Shown here: piece after piece, positions 11,473 through 19,424 of the stretch | Numbering within the stretch: position 1 is the first letter of the stretch | How the letters are laid out: each line of letters starts with the position of its first letter | From: a virus | Strand: one strand, 5' to 3' | IMG/VR virus record: IMGVR_UViG_3300042475_003008 | Coordinates: 1 to 20,149 of that record | Length of the DNA: 20,149 bases | Translations under genes and position numbers: made by a program | Notes under the pieces: model-generated | The model's database searches: none | What the model was told of the DNA's origin: nothing | The model's input: only the letters and a program-made list of their open reading frames with translations

Positions 11473-12252
11473 TTATAGATCCGTGTAGTTTTTCAATTCC
11501 AACTTTCCATTAGTCAACACAAGATACTGATTCAAATGACAATCAATACAAATGTTGTTTGCGTCTGCAATGTTCATCACACCTTCGGTGATATGCTGTT
11601 TTGCTCGTCCGGTTTCCCATTGACTGGTATGACCCACAATTTGTCTCAAGTCATCAATAGGACTGAATTCATAATCAAAGTCACACCAAACGATTCCTCC
11701 AGCTTTAAATCGTCCTCCACGACTGTGGCCAACTTGGTAAAACCAATGAACATCGTTTGAAATCAACTTGGAAGAAACTTGTTGTGTCTGACTATCAAGG
11801 TAATTGAATATATCTGTATTGGTTTTGAGATGTGGTGGCAATAGTCTGTTATCTAACCCAGCATGAGTCAGTAGAATATCGTCCAACACAATAAACCAAT
11901 GAAACTTGTTACGAACAGATCCACGGTCTTTACCCAACGCATCGTCAATGGTTCGATATTTCCATTCTTCGTAACCACTGCACATTGCACTTTCGTTGTA
12001 ATATAGATAATGAATATCGTGGTTACCAAATAGAGTGTAGTTTCTCGGATCTGGTAGAAATGTGTCTCTCAGATATTTGGTAGTTGCTTCGTAATCCAAA
12101 GGGCTATCATATACAAAGCTATCATACCAATCACCAAGACAGATGTTGATATCCGCATCCTCTCGTTTGATGATGTTATCAAGTTTTTGAATGTCATTGT
12201 GGGGGTCAGCCACAATGACAACCTTCTTTTTCTTTGAGTTCAACGTTAACAT
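11473..12252 (-). CDS. Calcineurin-like metallophosphoesterase
   Basis: A 259-residue two-metal phosphoesterase. The open frame extends to 12291, but the promoter at 12259-12287 lies inside that extension, so the ATG at 12252 is taken as start (product begins MLTLNSKKKK). Metal-site motifs: ADPHND (15-20, the DxH), LGDWYD (39-44, GDxxD), GNHD (76-79), LLTHAG (127-132) and VGHTSQ (206-211), all in the order seen in PPP-like phosphoesterases. Substrates of this superfamily range from phosphoproteins and ApnA to nucleic-acid ends. Since the RNA kinase in this phage lacks a phosphatase domain, a 3'-end-healing role is conceivable but unproven. First gene of its unit. Confidence 0.9.
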   Translation of the reverse strand: MLTLNSKKKKVVIVADPHNDIQKLDNIIKREDADINICLGDWYDSFVYDSPLDYEATTKYLRDTFLPDPRNYTLFGNHDIHYLYYNESAMCSGYEEWKYRTIDDALGKDRGSVRNKFHWFIVLDDILLTHAGLDNRLLPPHLKTNTDIFNYLDSQTQQVSSKLISNDVHWFYQVGHSRGGRFKAGGIVWCDFDYEFSPIDDLRQIVGHTSQWETGRAKQHITEGVMNIADANNICIDCHLNQYLVLTNGKLELKNYTDL

Positions 12253-12258
12253 GGGTGA

Positions 12259-12287
12259 AATATACACCATGAACGGGCCTTTGTCAA
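12259..12287 (-). promoter_or_regulatory. Promoter of the metallophosphoesterase gene
   Basis: Minus-strand TTGACA (12287-12282), 17-nt spacer, TATATT (12264-12259), then exactly 6 nt to the ATG at 12252. It begins a few bases after the stop of the upstream glycosyltransferase. This promoter decides the start codon of the gene, since the upstream in-frame codons would not be transcribed from it. Confidence 0.7.
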
Positions 12288-12291
12288 CCAC

Positions 12292-13527
12292 TTACTGAAG
12301 TTTTAAATTGGCATGATACAAGTTGTTCTCAATTCGACCACGATGTTCAGTAGGAACCAGATGTTTATAATTGTCCGACAATAACAAACGGGCGGCATCT
12401 CTTGAATCTTCGAAGAATCCCATGTGATAGGAAGACACTACATAATAGTCGAGTGCCTGCCATCCAGTGTCTACGTATGCGTCTTTTTCAACCCATACCA
12501 CTCGTTTATCAGGAAACGGATATTTATTTCGTATTGCGATACTAGAATACAAATACAAATTAGGAACATCATCAACTCTATTGAGATAATGTCTGCACAG
12601 AGCCATTATTGCTTCGTTACGAATTGGATCAAAATTAAAAGCTCTCTTCCAATAATCCAATGCTACATCAATATGACCAACATTTTCATTCATACAACCA
12701 ATCAAATAAAGTCCGTAGTAAACGTACTCTGCTTTTGCGGGAATTTTGAATAGATTGACATTTGGATACTCTGGAATATGTTGTTTGATGTACTGTTCAA
12801 AGTAGAATGTAGCACGGCGTACAACTTCTTTAGCGTGATCCAATTTAAACGGAAAGATTTCACCGTTAACGGTATCGTTATACGATTTACCCACATAAAA
12901 CAGATGGTAAAGATCTTTACAGTTTTGTTTGGTAACAACCTGATTTTCCAATTCAAGTGCGTCGATGAAAAACTTGAATGGATTTTCCCACGTTACACCA
13001 CCGGGCAACAACACATGGCGAAACTTGTGTGAAAGCATTCCAACGCTGTATGTTTGGTTGTCTTTCATGTGAATAGTTTCATGTCGTTTATCATCAGCGA
13101 AGTACCATGGCAATCCTGTCTTCCACAACCACATACGATAATAGTCATAATTGCCACTACGAGCAACCATATTCCAAGCATCATGACTTTTGATAGTGTC
13201 CCAATCAAAATCTTCATCAACTTCTAAGATTTCGTCAGCGTCCATACGTAAAATATAATCACATCCATGATTAGATTGCAAACAATGTTGAAGAGTATGG
13301 TTACGATTATAACCGGGGTATTGCCATGGCTCGTAATACAAAATACCCGGAATATTCTTGCTTTCAAAGAAGTTCTTGATGATATCCTGTGTTCCATCGG
13401 TAGAACCGTTGTCTTGAATAACCCAGTAATCAATATATTTGTAGGCAGATTCAAGCATTCGTTCAATGACGGCTGCTTCATTCTTGACCATTGCGTTCAA
13501 TACAATTTTTACAGTTTTGTTCTTCAT
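12292..13527 (-). CDS. GT2 family glycosyltransferase with TPR-like C-terminus
   Basis: A 411-residue inverting GT-A glycosyltransferase. Motifs: LNAMVKNEAAVIERML (10-25), the 'MIVKNE' start of this GT2 branch; IQDNGSTDGTQDII (37-50), the nucleotide-binding 'DNGSTDGT'; and RMDADEIL (94-101), the metal-binding DxD. About residues 270-330 contain a tetratricopeptide-like repeat (IDVALDYWKRAFNFDPIRNE), as in many members of this branch. Donor and acceptor are unknown. It is the last gene of the decoration block carbamoyltransferase / DUF6445 / GT / GT; one base separates it from the upstream GT gene. Confidence 0.9.
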   Translation of the reverse strand: MKNKTVKIVLNAMVKNEAAVIERMLESAYKYIDYWVIQDNGSTDGTQDIIKNFFESKNIPGILYYEPWQYPGYNRNHTLQHCLQSNHGCDYILRMDADEILEVDEDFDWDTIKSHDAWNMVARSGNYDYYRMWLWKTGLPWYFADDKRHETIHMKDNQTYSVGMLSHKFRHVLLPGGVTWENPFKFFIDALELENQVVTKQNCKDLYHLFYVGKSYNDTVNGEIFPFKLDHAKEVVRRATFYFEQYIKQHIPEYPNVNLFKIPAKAEYVYYGLYLIGCMNENVGHIDVALDYWKRAFNFDPIRNEAIMALCRHYLNRVDDVPNLYLYSSIAIRNKYPFPDKRVVWVEKDAYVDTGWQALDYYVVSSYHMGFFEDSRDAARLLLSDNYKHLVPTEHRGRIENNLYHANLKLQ

Positions 13528-13528
13528 A

Positions 13529-14806
13529 TTAAGGTGTAAAATCTATGTTTGCACGTTGTTCTTCTTCCCCGGATCGTGCATAATTTTGTCCGAGATAAAA
13601 ATCTTTCACTGAATCTGGGTTTTTTGGATTGTATCCCCAGTCTACTTTTCCCAACTCTTCAAATCTGGCTTTAATTTTGCCCGTATAATGGTTTTGAATG
13701 TATCGTACATGACGCATAATGTCACCATGATACTCCCATCCCAATCCTCCATTACTAACTTTGGTGTTATGATCGTAAAAATACTGAATCGAACAAAAGT
13801 GATGTAGATGAACCATTCGCGTGTTCAAAAACGTTCGTAACATCAGTTCATAGTCATCGGCACTATTAAGATATCGATTATGTCCACCAATTTTAATGTA
13901 AAAGTCTTTCTTCCATGACTTTGGATGGTTAAACAAACTCCACAAACGCCTTATACTCAACGGATTTACACTTGGTGCGCATGCCACTTTCATGTCTCTA
14001 TCATGAAATGGATGTTTTACAGTGTAATATGATCCATATCCCCATGCGTATGGATCACCATAATCTATTTCTTGTTTGGACTCAAAATGCATTTCAACCC
14101 AATCAGCATAAACAAAACCACACTCTGGGAATTTTTTGTGAGTAAATAGTATTTTTTCTAACGCTGTAGGTGTAAAAGCGTCATCATGGTCCAATTCAAC
14201 AAGATAGTTTGATGAACAATGCGTTGCTGCACTAAACTTGTTGAATCCTATTCTGGAATATCCAGACTGATTTGCGTTTTTGTTAATGTTGATACGACCA
14301 TCAGTTTTTGCCAACTCTTTGACAATTTCCCATGTCGTTTCATCGGTAGAATCATCATAAATTGACCATTCCCAGTTTTGGTGGGTTTGATTTATTAATG
14401 ATTCGTATGCAACTCTGATTCTATCTTTTGTGTTACACGACGCGGTATATACCGAAATCTTGTTGAGAGAATTATAATTGGTTATACTATTTTTGATGTA
14501 TCGATTAAAGAACTCTTCTACATAATAGTTTGATCCATTACACTCCCACTCTTGTTTAGACAACAAATAGAGTTTGGATTTAAGATGTTCTTGCCACCGT
14601 GATACAATAGGAAAGTGATTAAGGTTCCCAATAACTACAACGATATCGGGTTCCCAATTATTGTAGATCTCAGTGAAGTTAGAATCATCTTTAAACGTTG
14701 TTGTTTCAATCCCAGAATATTCTGGTTGATAACTTGGTGCGTTTGTAGATAAATCAATAGTTTCAGAAAGACCGTATATAACAACCTTTACTATTTTTAA
14801 AGGCAT
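13529..14806 (-). CDS. GT2 family glycosyltransferase with extra N-terminal domain
   Basis: A 425-residue protein. Residues 1-110 form a separate alpha/beta region (PDIVVVIGNLNHFPIVSRW at 53-71) that may be a degenerate second transferase or binding domain. The GT2 domain starts near 116 with ISVYTASCNTKDRI; IYDDSTDE (149-156) is the nucleotide-binding block and ELDHDDAFTP (204-213) the metal-binding DHDD motif. NSADDYELMLR, further on, is the acceptor-side D/E-D motif. It follows the DUF6445-like gene after 3 nt and precedes the second GT gene by 1 nt, so all three are probably translated from one mRNA. Specificity unknown. Confidence 0.9.
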   Translation of the reverse strand: MPLKIVKVVIYGLSETIDLSTNAPSYQPEYSGIETTTFKDDSNFTEIYNNWEPDIVVVIGNLNHFPIVSRWQEHLKSKLYLLSKQEWECNGSNYYVEEFFNRYIKNSITNYNSLNKISVYTASCNTKDRIRVAYESLINQTHQNWEWSIYDDSTDETTWEIVKELAKTDGRININKNANQSGYSRIGFNKFSAATHCSSNYLVELDHDDAFTPTALEKILFTHKKFPECGFVYADWVEMHFESKQEIDYGDPYAWGYGSYYTVKHPFHDRDMKVACAPSVNPLSIRRLWSLFNHPKSWKKDFYIKIGGHNRYLNSADDYELMLRTFLNTRMVHLHHFCSIQYFYDHNTKVSNGGLGWEYHGDIMRHVRYIQNHYTGKIKARFEELGKVDWGYNPKNPDSVKDFYLGQNYARSGEEEQRANIDFTP

Positions 14807-14809
14807 AGA

Positions 14810-15379
14810 TCAATATTCAGTATCAAAGAAAAACACTTGAAACAACCTACAATTTTCAAGCGTTCGACCAAAATAATCACGACTCATGTGATATGCCTTT
14901 CCACGATACAATACCAACCGATTGAATACATTGCCAAAGGTATCAACGGTTTCCCACTTGGTTACATCACTTCCATCAGCATCAGCGTCTTTTGCCTGTT
15001 CATCATTGAGTTCTGTTGAAAAGTACGCACCTGTTGGTTTATGACGATACGTAGCTGTACCTCCAGTCAACGGTGCATTTGGAGTCAAATAACATATTCC
15101 CGCCCATGTATTGAATGAATCAGCATGAATCCACGACTTTTCCCATGCATAGGTGATTTGAAAAGATCCATTGTAACCATCATTCGGAAACGATGTGATA
15201 CGACCACCTGCGTTCAAAACAAGAGCCTGAATGGTGTCACGAATAGAATCATTGACCATCGGTTCAGTTCTTGCTCCCGGATAATTTCCACGTACCTTAA
15301 ATTCTTGACCCAATGCAAATTGCCGAACTTCAAGAGGATTCGTATAAAAATCGTCTGTGATAATAACATTTGTTCTCAT
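14810..15379 (-). CDS. DUF6445-like protein with 2OG-Fe(II) oxygenase-type motifs
   Basis: A 189-residue protein beginning MRTNVIITDDFYTNPLEVRQ, with YPGARTEP (33-40). A candidate facial triad of the double-stranded beta-helix oxygenase fold is visible: His85-x-Asp87 in WIHADSFNTWAGICYLTP and a distal His164 in LYRGKAYHMSRDYFG, with Arg159 placed to bind 2-oxoglutarate. GGTATYRHKPTG (106-117) is also typical. This layout is what I associate with DUF6445 and prolyl-hydroxylase-like proteins. It would hydroxylate an unknown substrate using O2 and 2-oxoglutarate. It sits between the carbamoyltransferase and two glycosyltransferases, so a sugar or modified-base substrate fits. Fold fairly confident, activity inferred. 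Confidence 0.75.
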   Translation of the reverse strand: MRTNVIITDDFYTNPLEVRQFALGQEFKVRGNYPGARTEPMVNDSIRDTIQALVLNAGGRITSFPNDGYNGSFQITYAWEKSWIHADSFNTWAGICYLTPNAPLTGGTATYRHKPTGAYFSTELNDEQAKDADADGSDVTKWETVDTFGNVFNRLVLYRGKAYHMSRDYFGRTLENCRLFQVFFFDTEY

Positions 15380-15384
15380 ATTTG

Positions 15385-15413
15385 ATTATAACTATTGTTT
15401 GTATGTGATTCTA
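15385..15413 (-). promoter_or_regulatory. Possible internal promoter before the DUF6445-like gene
   Basis: A perfect TATAAT (15390-15385) lies 5 nt before the ATG at 15379, the same spacing as other -10 boxes here. The -35 position holds only TAGAAT (15413-15408), a poor match, so the promoter is weak or needs an activator. Confidence 0.35.
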
Positions 15414-17147
15414 CTATTTTTTTAAATGTGTAATTACGAAGTTTTCAATACACAAAGCATTCATCTTGTTTCTCACAAAACAACGCATTGCATCATATGG
15501 CGATTCAACGATAGGTTCATCATTGCCATTGAAACTGGTGTTCATTACCAATGGTACACCTGTAAATTCATGAAACTTAGATATCAACTTGTGATACTTC
15601 AAATTAACATTTTTTGAAACTGATTGAAACCGTGAAGTATTATCAATATGAACCACAGCAGGAATCTTTGACGCCCAATTTGGATTCACTTGACTGGTCA
15701 CCAACATAAACGGTGAATAAACACTCAACGTAAAGATCTCAGACGCATACTCTTCAAGAACAGACGGTGCAAATGGTCTATACCATTCACGTTTCTTGAT
15801 CTCAGCATTCACATATTCTTTCATCCACGGTGCACACGGTGAAGCTAAAATACTTCTGTGTCCCAAAGCACGTGGTCCGATTTCTGATCCTCCACTGAAA
15901 TATCCAATCACCTTATTTTCTGCCAACATCTTGGCAATCGCTTCAATTTGTTCATCTTCAGAATCATAACGTTTAACCACAAAATTGTGGTCGTTAATTA
16001 CATCCATATACTTGTAAACACCATATGCGATATCAGTTTCACTATATTGTTTACCAAAGTACGCATGTTTCATCTGAGATGTAGTTTCTTCGTATCCCAA
16101 GACAACATGTCCATACCACGCACATCCCAACGGAATACCACTATCATCAGCTGGCGGTAAAAAGAAGTAATCCTTATATAATCCCGATTTGATCAACTGT
16201 TCATTGGTGTTACAATTCAAGAAACATCCACCAGCAACACACAAGTTATCACTGTTTGTTTCACGTTTGGCATGTTCAGCCAAAATCGTTATACCCCTTT
16301 CAAGTGATCTTTGATAAAGTCCAGCAATATTTGCACGTTCCTGAAATCCAGATTCATGGTTCACATGAGAATGATAAAAATGTGGCCAACCAAATACCTT
16401 AAACGATTTGGTTGCGGGATTGATATCAATCAAATCCGGTTGTTTCTCCAACCATTCAGTATCAGCGTATGATGCCAATCCCATCAGTTTTCCAGCTGCC
16501 CATGTATTGGTTTCAGCGTTGTACACCAATTGACGTGTTCCAGTTCCATAAAAATATCCCAAACTATGTCCGTCACCATTGTTAGGATGGTCTGGATGAT
16601 GCATGGGATATGAAACCCACTTCTTGTATACTTCTTTGTACTTTTGATCACGTTTGAAATGATAAATGGAATGTCCTTCGGCAAACTCACCTCGTCTAAA
16701 CGGATAATCATTATTGTACCAATCAGCAGTTTTGTTGTTGAACACACTTCCCATTGCATCAACAACAACAACTGCTGCATCATCAAATCCCGAAGAATAA
16801 AAAGATGAAAACGCATGTGCCAAATGATGTGGAATGTACACCAACTTATCAAGTGACAACTTTGTTTCGTTTACAAAGTGTTGTTCAACATGATCAGAAG
16901 CGTTCTTGTAGTCTTCTGTGAAGTTATAGACGTACAAATCAACTTGATCAAACCTCAATCCATAAGCGTCCAAACAGTAGTAAATGGACGCAAATGGAAC
17001 ATCGTAATCAGGTGTATGAGCATCTTTCCACGCACCATCATGTTTGATTCTTGATAGTCTTTCCTGTGAAATACCAATTTTGACTTGTCCATCAACAATC
17101 AACACAGCACCTTTATCATGACCGATTGAAAACCCCATTGTAATCAT
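15414..17147 (-). CDS. NodU/TobZ-family O-carbamoyltransferase
   Basis: A 577-residue full-length enzyme transferring the carbamoyl group of carbamoyl phosphate, through carbamoyl-AMP, to a hydroxyl. The N-terminal Kae1-like domain has FSIGHDKGAVLIVDG (6-20) and the metal site HHLAH (107-111), then VVVVDAMGS (126-134) and CVAGGCFLNCNTNE (303-316). The C-terminal part has GGSEIGPRALGHRSILA (419-435), WYRPFAPSVLEE (455-466) and VPLVMNTSFNGNDEPIV (531-547), all diagnostic. Known acceptors include Nod-factor sugars, antibiotics and, in a report I recall on phage-derived enzymes, 5-hydroxymethylcytosine. Here it precedes an oxygenase-like protein and two glycosyltransferases. The start overlaps the preceding stop (ATGA). 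Family certain, acceptor open. Confidence 0.95.
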   Translation of the reverse strand: MITMGFSIGHDKGAVLIVDGQVKIGISQERLSRIKHDGAWKDAHTPDYDVPFASIYYCLDAYGLRFDQVDLYVYNFTEDYKNASDHVEQHFVNETKLSLDKLVYIPHHLAHAFSSFYSSGFDDAAVVVVDAMGSVFNNKTADWYNNDYPFRRGEFAEGHSIYHFKRDQKYKEVYKKWVSYPMHHPDHPNNGDGHSLGYFYGTGTRQLVYNAETNTWAAGKLMGLASYADTEWLEKQPDLIDINPATKSFKVFGWPHFYHSHVNHESGFQERANIAGLYQRSLERGITILAEHAKRETNSDNLCVAGGCFLNCNTNEQLIKSGLYKDYFFLPPADDSGIPLGCAWYGHVVLGYEETTSQMKHAYFGKQYSETDIAYGVYKYMDVINDHNFVVKRYDSEDEQIEAIAKMLAENKVIGYFSGGSEIGPRALGHRSILASPCAPWMKEYVNAEIKKREWYRPFAPSVLEEYASEIFTLSVYSPFMLVTSQVNPNWASKIPAVVHIDNTSRFQSVSKNVNLKYHKLISKFHEFTGVPLVMNTSFNGNDEPIVESPYDAMRCFVRNKMNALCIENFVITHLKK

Positions 17148-17698
17148 ATTTTATGAACTATTTTATTGAACAAACTTGTTGCTTCTTTATTGTGAATATT
17201 TCGTTTAGAACCCTTTGCATGTTTTTGACATACATTACGAATCCATCCACTAGTCGAACCAACATCAACTGTGCTTCCACATTCCTCACATATATATTGG
17301 GTATACGATTCATAAAAATCAACAATCGAAGTGATTCTTTCATCACCGCCAATATAATAAAATCGAAGAGTTCCAAATTTCTCCTTTATTTGTACAGCAG
17401 TAACCTGTGGAATAGGAGTTTGATTGTCACGTAAATAATGATATCGTGAACGCTTATATATTGACCACAACTTCTTATACCAAGGAAGTTTGTTGTAATG
17501 CTGAGTCAAATTTTCATAGTTGGTCTCACTAAAATCAATCGTTGATTGAATAGCGGCAAACATTCTATCCAAATGCAAAAACCAACCATCTTTACACTCA
17601 AATCCAAACATGCCATAACAATGTTCTTTGTTATAATTTGACACAGTTAGAATCTTTGGATATTTTTTAATCAAATATTCTTCAAGTTCTTTATTCAT
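17144..17698 (-). CDS. Conserved phage hypothetical with C-terminal zinc-binding motif (184 aa)
   Basis: The segment VQIKEKFGTLRFYYIGGDE (102-120) followed by CEECGSTVDVGSTSGWIRNVCQKHA (136-160 in outline) is a pattern I have seen in many phage hypotheticals ('KEKFG.LRFY...CE.CG...GW..T.C..H'). The CxxC, distal Cys and His make a likely zinc site. An N-terminal GWFLHLDRMFAAIQ segment (38-51) is also usual. No function is known to me. It overlaps its upstream neighbour and the carbamoyltransferase start by 4 nt each. Confidence 0.75.
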   Translation of the reverse strand: MNKELEEYLIKKYPKILTVSNYNKEHCYGMFGFECKDGWFLHLDRMFAAIQSTIDFSETNYENLTQHYNKLPWYKKLWSIYKRSRYHYLRDNQTPIPQVTAVQIKEKFGTLRFYYIGGDERITSIVDFYESYTQYICEECGSTVDVGSTSGWIRNVCQKHAKGSKRNIHNKEATSLFNKIVHKI

Positions 17699-17901
17699 GC
17701 ACTAAAGGTATATGTTTGTGAAATAGCACTGTCAAATGTAAATCCCTTTGGATCTAAATTAATATTACACACTGCAGCATTATCAATAATATTTTTAATA
17801 TCTCGTTCAACATGTTCAGAACTGAAACACTCAGTTGAAACCCATCCCTTCTTAAGAAGAAGAGTCAGAATTTCTTTGGCTGCATAATTAGAATTATTCA
17901 T
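17695..17901 (-). CDS. Hypothetical protein (68 aa)
   Basis: Not recognised. Small, slightly acidic, helical in its first half (AAKEILTLLLKKGW) and possibly beta in its second (FTFDSAISQTYTFSA). Two isolated cysteines, no membrane segment. It starts 3 nt after the preceding stop and overlaps the next start by 4 nt, which is the main support for it being a gene. Confidence 0.6.
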   Translation of the reverse strand: MNNSNYAAKEILTLLLKKGWVSTECFSSEHVERDIKNIIDNAAVCNINLDPKGFTFDSAISQTYTFSA

Positions 17902-17904
17902 AAT

Positions 17905-18183
17905 TTATTTGATGTCAAAAATTGTTCTGGTTACGTTTTTCATGATTGCATTGATTGCATCATTCTTTCCCTGTTCACGACCCTCAGAATATGTTTGTTC
18001 CACAATGATCTGAAGCAACTTTTTTAATGAGGTCACTTTGATTGACCTATTCAAAGTAATCGATATTACATCTGGATAATCATATGCGATTTTGATGCTA
18101 TGACCAATTAAAGGTCTTGCAACAAATCCAAGATCCGTCAAAAACTTGTGACTTTCGTCGTCTAATAATTGTGATGTAGGCAT
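17905..18183 (-). CDS. Hypothetical protein (92 aa)
   Basis: Not recognised. The first half is strand-rich (VARPLIGHSIKIAYDYPDVISITL, 21-44 in outline) and the second is an amphipathic helix with EGREQGKNDAINAIMKNV. No cysteines, signal or membrane segment. It is the first gene of the long unit leading to the carbamoyltransferase and glycosyltransferases, with a good promoter 7 nt upstream of its ATG. Confidence 0.65.
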   Translation of the reverse strand: MPTSQLLDDESHKFLTDLGFVARPLIGHSIKIAYDYPDVISITLNRSIKVTSLKKLLQIIVEQTYSEGREQGKNDAINAIMKNVTRTIFDIK

Positions 18184-18190
18184 AACCAGT

Positions 18191-18219
18191 AATATATACT
18201 AACAACTTTTCTTTATCAA
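18191..18219 (-). promoter_or_regulatory. Promoter of the carbamoyltransferase/glycosyltransferase operon
   Basis: Minus-strand TTGATA (18219-18214), 17-nt spacer, TATATT (18196-18191), then 7 nt to the ATG at 18183. It follows directly after the terminator at 18230-18258, so it starts the unit running to 12292. Confidence 0.7.
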
Positions 18220-18229
18220 GACATAAAAA

Positions 18230-18258
18230 ATCCCCACATGTTTTTATAATGTGGGGAT
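18230..18258 (-). terminator. Rho-independent terminator after the metallophosphoesterase gene
   Basis: Perfect 10-bp inverted repeat ATCCCCACAT / ATGTGGGGAT with a 9-nt loop, followed on the minus strand by TTTTT. It begins 5 nt after the stop of the 18263-18898 gene. Its CCCCAC/GTGGGG core is shared with the terminators at 6907 and 7321. Confidence 0.92.
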
Positions 18259-18262
18259 GTTG

Positions 18263-18898
18263 TTACTTAACGTGATGATCTGCTTTCCTAATCTGTTTCT
18301 GATTCATGATACTAACAATTTCATCAAACAACAGAGGTTTGGCATGACCATCCCATCCACAATCCAATGTCAATCCATCAGCACTATCCACTTGAGTTGC
18401 TGGATAACTGTAATGACTGTGACCACACAACATATATGCTCCCTCCTTCATGTTTTCCCAAATGGCAATAGGAAAATGATTCAGAACCACATATCGTCCA
18501 TGAATGACGCACTCATGATGATAGCCAAGAATAGTCACATTGCGATATCGATATGGATAAACCTCAATATCATCCTGACAGTATCTAGCACAAATCATGT
18601 TTCGATACATCTTGAACAACGGATTAGGATGATTACCCCAAATCAATTTGATGTTTTGACACACAATTCGATCCAGATACGTTTCAAACTGCTTTTCATC
18701 AGTGTTCAAACAGAAATCACCCAGTGAAAACAGAATATCATCCGGACCAACCAGTTCGTTGATTTTGGCAATAACAGCACTATCATGTTCCTCGACGGAC
18801 GAATATCCACGCTTACCCCAGATAAACTCCTTCTTATGACCAAGATGTAGGTCACTTACAACCCAACACTTGGCATCATTATATTTTGCAACTTTCAT
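18263..18898 (-). CDS. Calcineurin-like metallophosphoesterase (second copy type)
   Basis: A 211-residue phosphoesterase with all metal-site motifs: SDLHLGH (15-21), LGDFC (59-63), GNHP (88-91, with Pro instead of the usual Asp or Glu), LNHFP (139-143) and CGHSHYSYP (158-166). It belongs to the short, stand-alone bacterial/phage phosphoesterase branch (SDLHxGH...NHFP...GHxH) rather than the PPP-like branch of the gene at 11473, so the two are not recent duplicates. Substrate unknown. It lies 13 nt after the deoxyribosyltransferase-like gene and ends the prs operon at a strong terminator, so a nucleotide or nucleic-acid phosphate substrate would fit. Confidence 0.9.
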   Translation of the reverse strand: MKVAKYNDAKCWVVSDLHLGHKKEFIWGKRGYSSVEEHDSAVIAKINELVGPDDILFSLGDFCLNTDEKQFETYLDRIVCQNIKLIWGNHPNPLFKMYRNMICARYCQDDIEVYPYRYRNVTILGYHHECVIHGRYVVLNHFPIAIWENMKEGAYMLCGHSHYSYPATQVDSADGLTLDCGWDGHAKPLLFDEIVSIMNQKQIRKADHHVK

Positions 18899-18911
18899 GG
18901 TATATACTGTA

Positions 18912-19424
18912 CTATCGGTTCACGATACATTCAATCAAATTCTTCAGAAATTCATCATAATCGTCGTAGTAGAACACAAAATCTTCCTTGGGTCCATCTA
19001 CAACCATCGAATTGTACGTCTTCAAGATCATTTGAGTTTGAAACTCAACATCAAACTTTCGACGATACTCGGGTTCACAGTAAATGAGAATCTTTTGCTT
19101 CTTGGGACTCATCAAGTTTCGTTCCAAAGCTGCACCCAACTCAAACAACGTGATCGGACCCAACGTTTCATGACTGAAATAAAATGAAATGATGTCTGCT
19201 TGATGCAGTTGAATGTACTCCCATTCAATCTGAACAGCACTTTCGTTTGGATCGTTGAAGTCGAAATGTTCCCGTCTTGGATTGTAGACGGTTCCATTAC
19301 ACAAACGAATTCGTTCAAATAGATTTTTCTGCCAATCTTTAGCACCCGTAATAGTGCCTGCAAAAAATACAGACGGATACGGAACATTCAAACATTCGTA
19401 ACTTGGTGCCTCAATATATTTCAT
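18912..19424 (-). CDS. Nucleoside 2-deoxyribosyltransferase-like protein
   Basis: A 170-residue protein of the nucleoside 2-deoxyribosyltransferase / DRTGG-like superfamily. Motifs: VFFAGTITGAKDWQ (19-32), the 'FLAGsI...DWQ' start; VYNPRREHFDF (46-56); VQIEWEYIQLHQADIISFYF (64-83); and ETLGPITLFELGAALE (86-101), where the Glu in FELG is the expected nucleophile. Such enzymes exchange or hydrolyse the base of deoxynucleosides or deoxynucleotides. Its neighbours (Prs, HAD-like protein, phosphoesterase) support a role in nucleotide salvage or in clearing unwanted nucleotides. The start overlaps the HAD gene stop by 4 nt. Confidence 0.85.
   Translation of the reverse strand: MKYIEAPSYECLNVPYPSVFFAGTITGAKDWQKNLFERIRLCNGTVYNPRREHFDFNDPNESAVQIEWEYIQLHQADIISFYFSHETLGPITLFELGAALERNLMSPKKQKILIYCEPEYRRKFDVEFQTQMILKTYNSMVVDGPKEDFVFYYDDYDEFLKNLIECIVNR

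Noticed and set aside
11298-11475. Shared string TATAAAACTATGAAA before the genes starting at 11468 and 2670, as a common promoter
   Set aside because: At 11468 the TATAA falls within the stop codon region of the preceding gene and no -35 fits in either case. Chance AT-rich similarity at gene junctions is more likely.
15414-17147. NodU similarity as a sign of nodulation genes or a rhizobial origin
   Set aside because: The family is broad and includes many phage and antibiotic enzymes; nothing else in the window is rhizobial.
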